64,000 nt of DNA from Pseudomonadales bacterium (lineage in GTDB: Bacteria; Pseudomonadota; Gammaproteobacteria; Pseudomonadales; Azotimanducaceae). The DNA lies in the NCBI GenBank assembly GCA_016779565.1, contig JADHNJ010000004.1, positions 1 through 64,000 of the forward strand, written 5' to 3'. Under the pieces are notes generated by a model that was not told where the DNA came from, ran no database searches, and was given only the letters and a program-made list of their open reading frames with translations. Each line of letters begins with the position of its first letter. Positions within the stretch are counted from its first letter, which is position 1. The translations under genes and the position numbers were made by a program. Below are positions 46,772 through 53,742 of the stretch, piece after piece.

Positions 46772-47332
46772 CTATTGGATAGGCACCTTTTTGTCTGGTA
46801 AGGACGGAGGTGCCACGGTTAGAAATTCAAAGGATGGCCGGTTAAGCTCATTATCTGGGGCGCCTTGGCCTTGATCACCCACTCGTGCTTCGGTGGTTTC
46901 TGCCTTTGAGCCTAAAACGTTATAGCTGATTCGCCCGTCTAGCAGTTCTCCGGCATTCAAGCGGTCTTTAGCATGTTGCGCTGCCTCGGCATCCTCAAGG
47001 GTCCAAGGCATTCGGTGAGCCCTTGGCGCAGTTTCAAGGCGACCTTCTAAATCCTTGGCGGATACCCAGTAGAATATATGGCCTTCTCGTCTAGCCGTTT
47101 TGTTCGGCTCTTCGATATGAATCCAGTGAACACGAAATGTCTCAGGTAAGTTAGCGGGCGTTGCCCAACCTTTCAGGTCGCTGATCGCCCACCAAGAAAT
47201 AATATAAAAGCCGCTGGTTAAAACAATCAGGGTAATTTTATAGATGCGTCTCAGGGCGCTGACTTTTAGGCAAACCAGAAGCAAGACAGCGATTAAAACA
47301 TAACAGCTGATTGCCAATATTTCTGGCGTCAT
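46772..47332 (-). CDS. Two-TM membrane protein of unknown function, third gene of an ExbB-like operon
   Basis: 186 residues. Two hydrophobic helices at about residues 5-25 and 31-49, then a soluble domain of about 135 residues with RVHWIHIEEPNKTARREGHI, FYWVSAKDLEGR and a Pro-rich C-terminus (VAPPSLPDKKVP). I do not recognise the family. The start ATG overlaps the stop of the preceding MotB/ExbD-like gene by 4 bases, so the two are translationally coupled and likely act together. It ends 21 bases from the convergent PQQ dehydrogenase gene. Confidence 0.7.
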   Translation of the reverse strand: MTPEILAISCYVLIAVLLLVCLKVSALRRIYKITLIVLTSGFYIISWWAISDLKGWATPANLPETFRVHWIHIEEPNKTARREGHIFYWVSAKDLEGRLETAPRAHRMPWTLEDAEAAQHAKDRLNAGELLDGRISYNVLGSKAETTEARVGDQGQGAPDNELNRPSFEFLTVAPPSLPDKKVPIQ

Positions 47333-47946
47333 TTGACGGTCGCTCGGTTAGATGTAAGCAAAGGTTTTTGCAGTTGACTGACGTTATTGACAACCCCTTC
47401 GTCATCAAGTGTAAATCGTAAAGCAGTCACTTCATGTCCCGTACCCGTAAGGCTGTGCTCGCCGTAGTAGACTAAGCTGACTTTCGGATTGAGTTTTTCG
47501 ACTTTCACAGTGACAGGCAGCGCTTCGCGATAATGGGCTTTATAGTGCAAGAGATTAACAACATACTCGCCCGGAGCCAGGCCTCGCAGAGTCAAGGTCT
47601 CTTGATTGATTGGGTTGACGAACCGAGTGCCTGATTGCTCGACTTGGTCTGCATACAAACCGCGATCATCCCGATCTAAGTGGATAAGTCCTGAATCTGA
47701 ATTGTAATACCAAATTAGCACCCCATTGGGGTCTTCAATAATGGCGTCAACATCATCGGGATGATTATCAGGCCATCGAACCGTAATCAGCATCTCAGCA
47801 TTTGAGACGATATCCCCTTGTTTATCTGGATTGCTAATCATTAGAAATGCAACCAAGAACATAAACACGAAGCCAAGCAGCGCATTAAACAGTAAATCTG
47901 TGAAAACATCGGTTTGGGGTAGGGATTTAAGCGCCGGGTGCCGCAT
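47329..47946 (-). CDS. MotB/ExbD-like single-TM protein with a beta-sandwich-like periplasmic domain
   Basis: 205 residues from ATG 47946; a TTG at 47985 would add 13 residues. One TM helix, TDLLFNALLGFVFMFLVAFL, is preceded by Phe-Thr, so Asp17 sits where MotB, ExbD and TolR keep their proton-carrying Asp. The periplasmic part is not OmpA-like or TolR-like: ITVRWPDNHPDDVDAIIEDP then NGVLIWYYN and LRGLAPGEYVVNLLHYKAH recall DUF2135 or pre-peptidase C-terminal beta-sandwich domains (D-x-D-A, D-P-x-G, A-P-G-x-Y). Overlaps both neighbours (20 bases and 4 bases). The domain comparison is by eye; function unknown. Confidence 0.72.
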   Translation of the reverse strand: MRHPALKSLPQTDVFTDLLFNALLGFVFMFLVAFLMISNPDKQGDIVSNAEMLITVRWPDNHPDDVDAIIEDPNGVLIWYYNSDSGLIHLDRDDRGLYADQVEQSGTRFVNPINQETLTLRGLAPGEYVVNLLHYKAHYREALPVTVKVEKLNPKVSLVYYGEHSLTGTGHEVTALRFTLDDEGVVNNVSQLQKPLLTSNRATVK

Positions 47947-48589
47947 CGATCGATTCGCTTCGCTCGCAAGCGGATAAGGCTTCAATAACGTGCACGACAG
48001 CCGTGTCTGCTAAGTAATATTGGATCTTAATGAGGGTGCTGGTAATCAACCCCGCAAGTGTTGTAAAAAGCGCTACTGCCATGCCAGAACTCATGGTGGT
48101 GAGTAGTTGTCGGATTGCAGAAGGCTCAAAGGTTGTCATTTCCGCAATAGGCGACAGCATTAAAATGAAGCCAATCACGGTGCCAACAAGACCGAGTTTG
48201 AGCAGCAAGTCACTCATAAAATAGCCGAGAGCGTGGCGATTCTCTAAATGCTCTGCAATTTGCTGTAGAGACCATTCTGCTGAGTCATTTGGGTTTGGCA
48301 AAGATCTCAAAATCGCCGCTTTTAGAGGGTTTGAGCCCGCAGTCGTCTCCCCCAGGCGAGGACGGAGTGCCGCCTGATAGTTGCCTAGCCGATGGCATTG
48401 CCTTAACCAGTGGAGCGAGGCCAGCGCATAGAGCATGAGAATGACAATGGATAAATAGCTCCGGTCAGAACTCACAAGTAGCAGAAAAAATTCGAAGTGC
48501 CACAACAAAAAACAAGCAAAACACAGGCAACCTGTCAGGATCAGAGCATCTAAAAATACGTTGTGCTGAAGGCTTTTAAAGAGCTGCAC
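47927..48589 (-). CDS. MotA/TolQ/ExbB-family proton channel protein
   Basis: 220 residues, GTG start at 48589 behind AGGA. Two TM helices near the N-terminus (about residues 12-60), a short cytoplasmic loop, then the two pore helices: LLKLGLVGTVIGFILMLSP (the L-G-L-x-G-T-V motif) and SSGMAVALFTTLAGLITSTL (the A-L-x-T-T-x-x-G motif). It should form the pentameric stator around the TM helices of the next gene product, driven by proton flow. No TonB, TolA or flagellar partner is nearby. First gene of the three-gene operon. Confidence 0.88.
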   Translation of the reverse strand: MQLFKSLQHNVFLDALILTGCLCFACFLLWHFEFFLLLVSSDRSYLSIVILMLYALASLHWLRQCHRLGNYQAALRPRLGETTAGSNPLKAAILRSLPNPNDSAEWSLQQIAEHLENRHALGYFMSDLLLKLGLVGTVIGFILMLSPIAEMTTFEPSAIRQLLTTMSSGMAVALFTTLAGLITSTLIKIQYYLADTAVVHVIEALSACERSESIDAAPGA

Positions 48590-48794
48590 ATGATGTCCTA
48601 TGTAAATTGAAGTGTGGTCTGCCGTTCTTTGGAAGCCCGCCCAAAGCGCTGATCGCGCTTATTTGGCACTACACCATGTCTTCTTGGAAATGGCAATGTG
48701 CTACTAGTTTGGAGATGTCCGTAAGGTATTGGCGGAATCTCGCCTTGGGGCCTCGACGTGTTATGGTTGAAATGAATGGAATCAGGAGAGAGAT

Positions 48795-49151
48795 ATGTCA
48801 GATGTGATTTACGAAATTCGAGATTACACCATCGCGCGTGAGGACTTTCCAAAATATAAAGTTTGGGCAGAAACCCTAGCCGGCCCTTGGTTAAAATCGA
48901 ATCTAGACGTTTTAGATTTCTGGATGGATGCGGGAGTCGAGGCGGAGGTTGGTGGTTCAGACCCCCAAGTCTCGTCTCATGGCCAAGCCAATGTTTGCTG
49001 GATTATTCGTTGGCAGAGTCACGCCGAGCGGCAAGCTCGTTGGCCAGAATGGACGACCAGTGAGGGCTGGCAAGCGATTTGGGCTCAGCACCCAAACCCT
49101 GATGCTTATTTGCACATGAATGCAAGATTTATGAAGGGTTTGGCTGGGTGA
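48795..49151 (+). CDS. NIPSNAP-family small protein
   Basis: 118 residues, ATG behind AGGAGAGAG. The ferredoxin-like alpha/beta barrel pattern starts VIYEIRDYTIAREDFPKYKV and includes NVCWIIRWQSHAERQARWPE. NIPSNAP-domain proteins are small dimeric proteins often next to oxidoreductases in degradation clusters; no enzymatic mechanism is settled. It overlaps the Gfo/Idh/MocA gene by 4 bases, implying a common role. Confidence 0.85.
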   Translation: MSDVIYEIRDYTIAREDFPKYKVWAETLAGPWLKSNLDVLDFWMDAGVEAEVGGSDPQVSSHGQANVCWIIRWQSHAERQARWPEWTTSEGWQAIWAQHPNPDAYLHMNARFMKGLAG

Positions 49152-50137
49152 TTCGAGTCGGCATTCTGGGAGCGGCCAAAATTGCCCCGATGGCGCTTAT
49201 CGATCCAGCACGGTCGGTACCAGGGCTAGAAGTCTCTAGCATTGCCGCTAGAGATCAGACGCGCGCTCGAGCATTTGCCTTTGCGCACAAGATTCCAAAG
49301 GTTGCGAAGGATTATCAGGCGATCATTGATGATCCCATGATTGACGCAGTGTATATTCCTTTGCCAATCTCGGCGCACGCGACATGGACGATTCAAGCCC
49401 TTAAGGCCGGTAAGCATGTGCTGTGCGAAAAATCCCTTGCGGCCAATCGCGCTCAGGCATTGCGAATGCGAGATGTCTCGTTGGATCAGGGCTTGGTCTT
49501 GATGGATGCCTTTCACTACCGTTATCACCCCTTATTCGAAGCCGCAGTTGCTGAAGTTAGGGGAGGGCGTTTGGGGGCAATTCAGAGAATCGACGCGATC
49601 TTTCAGATTCAAGGTCCGGTGCCAGTAGATGATATTCGTCGGATTTATGCTCAAGGTGGAGGCGTCTTGATGGACATTGGCTGTTACCCTGTCAGCTGGG
49701 TGCGTCACTTAATGGCGTCGGAGCCCGACGTTGTGACGGCATCGGCCGTCACAGATCCGGCCAATGTCGATGTTGAGATGACCGCGGAGCTTTGTTTTAA
49801 AAACGGCCCCACAGCCGGTATCACCGGGAGTATGCAGGCCGACCAAAAATTTAAGGCAGAAATTGTTGTCACGGGTCTAGCTGGCCGTATGACAATCAAA
49901 AATCCGTTGGTCCCGCAGTTGGGTCACGAGCTCATAATCGATGTCGAGGGCACATCAAAAAGTCGGACTTTTACTCGCAAGCCAACCTATCAATTTCAGC
50001 TAGAGGCTTTTGTGGCGGCGATTCAAGACGGGGCGCCGCTTTGGACCGATGCTGATGATGGCGCCAAGCAAATGGCGGTCATCGACAACTGTTATCGCGC
50101 TGCTGGTTTGCCTATTAGGGGGCTAGATGACGTTTAA
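49148..50137 (+). CDS. Gfo/Idh/MocA-family NAD(P)-dependent oxidoreductase
   Basis: 329 residues, GTG start overlapping the NIPSNAP stop (GTGA). The Rossmann start RVGILGAAKIAPMAL and the motif HVLCEKSLAANRAQAL (Lys of the E-K-P motif kept, Pro changed to Ser) are present; the C-terminal alpha/beta domain includes MDIGCYPVSWVRHL, with the Asp-x-x-x-Tyr/His region of the family. Resembles trans-dihydrodiol dehydrogenase-like members. Acts on a sugar-like or diol substrate; which one is unknown. Confidence 0.9.
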   Translation: MIRVGILGAAKIAPMALIDPARSVPGLEVSSIAARDQTRARAFAFAHKIPKVAKDYQAIIDDPMIDAVYIPLPISAHATWTIQALKAGKHVLCEKSLAANRAQALRMRDVSLDQGLVLMDAFHYRYHPLFEAAVAEVRGGRLGAIQRIDAIFQIQGPVPVDDIRRIYAQGGGVLMDIGCYPVSWVRHLMASEPDVVTASAVTDPANVDVEMTAELCFKNGPTAGITGSMQADQKFKAEIVVTGLAGRMTIKNPLVPQLGHELIIDVEGTSKSRTFTRKPTYQFQLEAFVAAIQDGAPLWTDADDGAKQMAVIDNCYRAAGLPIRGLDDV

Positions 50138-50250
50138 CTCGCGATAAGCTGCCAATACACTGGGCTCTGTTGACGAAATCTGAGAATTCGTTGTAGTTTG
50201 TATTAGGTAGTGGTTTGACTTATCTAGAATCTAGCAGTGCCGGAGGGAGT

Positions 50251-51366
50251 ATGGACGTAGTACAACCGCGATCTGCAGACGACATAAGCGTTGCTTGGTT
50301 GAACGAGGTTTTAGCGTCTACGGTGGCGGGGGATGGGATCATCACGGACTTTCGGATTGAACCGGTCGGGGAAGCCGCGGGGTTTCTCGGTGATATTGTC
50401 CGGATTGAGTTAACTTGGGATGCCCCTATGGGCGAGCCAAGCTCGGTAATTGCCAAGTTTCCGACCCTTCGGGAGGCAAATCGGGAAACGGGCAAGGGCT
50501 TGCTAGCTTACGAACGAGAGATTGGCTTTTATCAACATTTTTCAATGGATTGTCCTCTGAATCCGCCTTCATTTTTCGGGGGTGTTGATGTGACTGGACA
50601 AAAAGAGTTTCTAATCCTGATTGAAGACTTAAAAACGCACCGATTCCCAAGCCAATTGGAATCTTTAGCGCATGCAGATGCGGTAAAAGCGGTGGCTGGC
50701 TTGGCTAAAATGCACGCGCATTTTTGGCAGCACCCCATGCTTGATGAGCCTGATAAAATCCATGCGTTTAAAGACTGGGCGCCGATCTACGAACCCAGCA
50801 TCGCGGCAGGGTGGCCGCTTTTCCAGCAAGACTTTTCAGATCTAATTCCCGATGCGATGTTTCCGATGTATGAGCCAGGAAACCGCTCAGCCGCGGCAAT
50901 TTTTGAGTATTTTTCAGATGTGCGGCCTAAAACTTTGATACACGGCGATGCTCGGATCGAGAACATCTGCTTTGATAGCGCGGGTGTTCCAAGAATGTAC
51001 GACTGGCAGTTGGCGGCGGCTGGCCCGGGTGCTTATGATCTCATGTACTTTTTTGCCAATTCTATAGAACCTGCGCAGCTTCAAGAGATCGGAGCGGAAC
51101 TGGTCTCGACCTACTATAGCGAGCTGATTGAACGAGGTGTTCAAGGTTATACAAGAGAAGATCTCGACGGCGACTTGCAGCTGGCTAGCTGTTTACTGTT
51201 CGGTTTTTCGAGCATGGTAGGCAATTTCTTGGCTAATGGTGGTGAAACAGAACGCGCCATTGTGGCAACAACCACTCCTAGATATTGGGGTACATGCCAG
51301 TTTTTTAATGTAGGTGAGATTATCAACGACTTAGACCAGCGATTAACCTTGGATAAGCCTGTTTAA
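50251..51366 (+). CDS. APH/choline-kinase-fold phosphotransferase (ecdysteroid-kinase-like)
   Basis: 371 residues from ATG 50251 behind GGAGGGA; the frame starting at 50215 is less likely. The catalytic loop is LIHGDARIENICFDS and the metal motif MYDWQLAAAGPGAYDLMYFF, as in the EcKinase/DUF1679-like group. Such proteins phosphorylate small hydroxylated molecules and are common in steroid- and lipid-degrading bacteria. It is unrelated in detail to the phosphotransferase at 29569-30609. Follows the oxidoreductase by 113 bases. Confidence 0.85.
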   Translation: MDVVQPRSADDISVAWLNEVLASTVAGDGIITDFRIEPVGEAAGFLGDIVRIELTWDAPMGEPSSVIAKFPTLREANRETGKGLLAYEREIGFYQHFSMDCPLNPPSFFGGVDVTGQKEFLILIEDLKTHRFPSQLESLAHADAVKAVAGLAKMHAHFWQHPMLDEPDKIHAFKDWAPIYEPSIAAGWPLFQQDFSDLIPDAMFPMYEPGNRSAAAIFEYFSDVRPKTLIHGDARIENICFDSAGVPRMYDWQLAAAGPGAYDLMYFFANSIEPAQLQEIGAELVSTYYSELIERGVQGYTREDLDGDLQLASCLLFGFSSMVGNFLANGGETERAIVATTTPRYWGTCQFFNVGEIINDLDQRLTLDKPV

Positions 51367-51575
51367 CCGCGGACAAAAATCTCATCTGAGGTGCGAGGCA
51401 GATAAAGGCCCCATGATACCTGGAACCGCAATAGTAAGGCGCTCCTCATGCAGAAAGACAAAGCTGATGTCGGATGACCATGGAGACAGTGGTAAACAGC
51501 TGCTTTGTCATGGGTCCTCACAGCGGCCTTGAACGATCATAACCCGCGAGTAAGACATACCAGAAAGGCTAAGCT

Positions 51576-52346
51576 ATGCTCGAATCCTTTAGCAAACGGA
51601 CATTTACCGCCCCGCTCGCAGACGGCACATCAGTCAGCCACGATGTTTATAGCAAAGGGGAATCCCCGGGTTGTGTGGTAATCTTGCAAGAGTTGCCGGG
51701 AATCGGGCCAGAAACTCTCAGCCTAGCTGACAGCTTTGTGCATCGCGGATTTCGGGTCGTTCTTCCCCATCTGTTTGGGCCTTTAGGTCGCATCTCGTTA
51801 CTCGGCAACATGCTGCGGGTGATGTGTCTTCGCCGGGAATTTGCGTTGTTTGAGGCCAATAAAAGTAGTCCTATTGTGGACTGGCTCCGCGCACTCTGTG
51901 CAGATCTTAAGCGCCAAGAAGATATTAGCGGGATCGGCGTCATTGGTATGTGCTTAACGGGTAATTTTGCAATCTCGCTTATGGTAGAAGAGGGCGTCCT
52001 AGCCGGTGTGGCATCGCAGCCCTCAATGCCGCTCTTCAAGCAGCAGGATCTTCATCTTTCAGCTTCTGAGATTGCAGACGCCCGAGAGGCGCTGGACGAA
52101 AAAGGCCCAATGCTTGCGATGCGATTTGTTGGTGATCCGTTGTGTCGGGCTGAAAAGTATGCGGCGATAGACCAAGCCTTCAACGATGACCGAACGCTCA
52201 TTAAGTTAATTGAGATTCCCGGGAAAGGTCACTCGGTATTAACTTTGGATTTCATCAAAGGTGGTGAACCGGCCCAAGCTGCCCTCGATCAAGTGTTTGC
52301 CTACTTCGACGCGCAACTTAAAACTCAGGTCCAAAGCGCAGGCTGA
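51576..52346 (+). CDS. Dienelactone hydrolase family protein
   Basis: 256 residues. Alpha/beta-hydrolase with a Cys nucleophile: GVIGMCLTGNFAIS, Cys126, as in dienelactone hydrolase (G-x-C-x-G). Asp in RFVGDPLCRAEKY and His in IPGKGHSVLTLDF complete the triad. Substrate is likely a lactone or ester in a catabolic route. No ring-cleavage genes are next to it, so a specific chlorocatechol role is not supported. Confidence 0.88.
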   Translation: MLESFSKRTFTAPLADGTSVSHDVYSKGESPGCVVILQELPGIGPETLSLADSFVHRGFRVVLPHLFGPLGRISLLGNMLRVMCLRREFALFEANKSSPIVDWLRALCADLKRQEDISGIGVIGMCLTGNFAISLMVEEGVLAGVASQPSMPLFKQQDLHLSASEIADAREALDEKGPMLAMRFVGDPLCRAEKYAAIDQAFNDDRTLIKLIEIPGKGHSVLTLDFIKGGEPAQAALDQVFAYFDAQLKTQVQSAG

Positions 52347-52424
52347 GACGGTATCTGCAAGCAGATAATCATTAAGAGGTCTAAACGCTGTACCAAGACC
52401 GGCAAAGAATGCAGAAAAAAGATG

Positions 52425-52916
52425 TCAGGTATCTAGGACATAAGCCACGGTCTGGGCTTTAAAACCTAGGCTACGATAGGTGGCTCGAGCGACATGGTTG
52501 TCATATAAAACGTCTAATTTAAGACGGTTCAAACCGAGTTGCCTGCCGTGCTCCCTTACTGCTTCAAGCAATGCTGACCCTATACCTAAGCGTTGGTAGT
52601 TTGGATCCACTACGAGGTCGGTAATTTCTAGCCATTGGCGATACTCGCTCAGCAAGTGCTGATCTCCGGCTTCAAGCTTATCGACCACTGCCACGGAAAA
52701 CCCTACCACTAGGTCGTTGGCGCTAGCTACTAAGAACAGGCCTCCTGGCTGGTCAGCAAGATCGATTAGGTAATCGATGTGGGCATGTGCATCACTTAAA
52801 GAGGTCGTTCGGTCTGAGCTTAGGCCATGCTCAAGTTGCTGAAGGTAAACCATAAGTGCATCCACACGGGATCGATCTGCTGGGTCGAAATGATCAATAA
52901 CAAAAGGTGTAGTCAT
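52425..52916 (-). CDS. GNAT-family N-acetyltransferase
   Basis: 163 residues from ATG 52916, chosen because the longer frame (to 53084) overlaps the VOC gene and the upstream part looks unlike GNAT. Motif A is ITDLVVDPNYQRLGIGSALL with the acetyl-CoA loop Q-R-x-x-G-I-G, followed by NRLKLDVLYDNHVARATYRS. Substrate unknown. Starts 7 bases after the VOC gene on the minus strand. Confidence 0.88.
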   Translation of the reverse strand: MTTPFVIDHFDPADRSRVDALMVYLQQLEHGLSSDRTTSLSDAHAHIDYLIDLADQPGGLFLVASANDLVVGFSVAVVDKLEAGDQHLLSEYRQWLEITDLVVDPNYQRLGIGSALLEAVREHGRQLGLNRLKLDVLYDNHVARATYRSLGFKAQTVAYVLDT

Positions 52917-52923
52917 CCCCGAG

Positions 52924-53415
52924 TTATTGTCCAAGGCCATTTTCGTCGTAGCGTGACGCAGGTCCCGAGCCTCCTTCAGCGAGTCTGCCTTTACCGCCAA
53001 AATGCCCTTGCCCGGGTACAAAATTAATCTCAATACGAATGCCTGAAGGGTCGGTAAAGAGCGTGGAATAATAACCCGGTGCAAATTGATCTGAGGCGGA
53101 TGCCGGCCTCAGAATCGTTGCACCAAGGCTGGTCGCAAAAGCTGCCGCCGCGTCGACATCTGTCATAGAACGTGCTCTGAAGCAAAAATGATGCAGGCCT
53201 GGCGTATCTTGATCGTGTGGGTGATGGGCTTTTTCGGGTGTAGCCTCGCGAACAAGCACGCCGGTTCTGCCGCCAATGCAATAGATAACATCCTCGCCTT
53301 TGATTAAGGTCTTCATGCCTAAGAAATGGCACAACTGTTCCCAAAATTCGAGGGCATTGGAATCTCGGGCAACTGTCAATTGTATGTGGGCGATGCCATT
53401 TATCTCGATGCTCAT
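52924..53415 (-). CDS. VOC-superfamily (glyoxalase/dioxygenase fold) protein
   Basis: 163 residues. Two beta-alpha-beta-beta-beta modules: IAHIQLTVARDSNALEFWEQ with the first metal-side His, TPGLHHFCFRARSMTDVDAA with the second, and FTDPSGIRIEINF with the Glu ligand. Typical of a small metal-dependent VOC enzyme (glyoxalase I-like or fosfomycin-resistance-like fold). Substrate cannot be told. Upstream of the GNAT gene in the same direction. Confidence 0.9.
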   Translation of the reverse strand: MSIEINGIAHIQLTVARDSNALEFWEQLCHFLGMKTLIKGEDVIYCIGGRTGVLVREATPEKAHHPHDQDTPGLHHFCFRARSMTDVDAAAAFATSLGATILRPASASDQFAPGYYSTLFTDPSGIRIEINFVPGQGHFGGKGRLAEGGSGPASRYDENGLGQ

Positions 53416-53459
53416 GAATGCGAGTCTACGCGATTATTCCCTTAGAAACATGGGTAAGC

Positions 53460-53501
53460 GCAAGGAATAAAGGGCAAGGAATAAAGGATAAAAAATAAAA
53501 A
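53460..53501. repeat. 14-bp tandem repeat within a 327-base spacer
   Basis: GCAAGGAATAAAGG occurs exactly at 53460-53473 and 53474-53487, followed by a decayed AT-rich copy (ATAAAAAATAAAAA, 53488-53501). The surrounding spacer 53416-53742 separates two divergent genes and otherwise shows only a short G-G-C-T...A-G-C-C hairpin near 53667; I found no gene in it. Confidence 0.85.
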
Positions 53502-53742
53502 TAGAGAATTTTGTCTAACGTCTATCGAGCGAGTAGTTGGAAACGGCATCCTGCGGAAATGCCCGAGCTACAGCGATCGCTATCCAGCTCTCAGTAGCGC
53601 GCCGGTTGTCGCCAAACTCAGCAGAACAAAGTAGGCCCGTCCCGACTTAACAGGCAGTTGAATTAGGCTCAAAAAAGCCCACCCGATGTATTCCCAGTGG
53701 GTCCTTGGTAAACTAAGCTCGCCTTTGAGTGTCGAGGTTTAT

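Noticed and set aside
46772-48589. Zorya-type anti-phage system (ZorA/ZorB-like pair)
   Set aside because: The channel protein lacks the long coiled-coil tail of ZorA, the partner has no OmpA-type domain like ZorB, and no ZorC, ZorD or ZorE gene is present.
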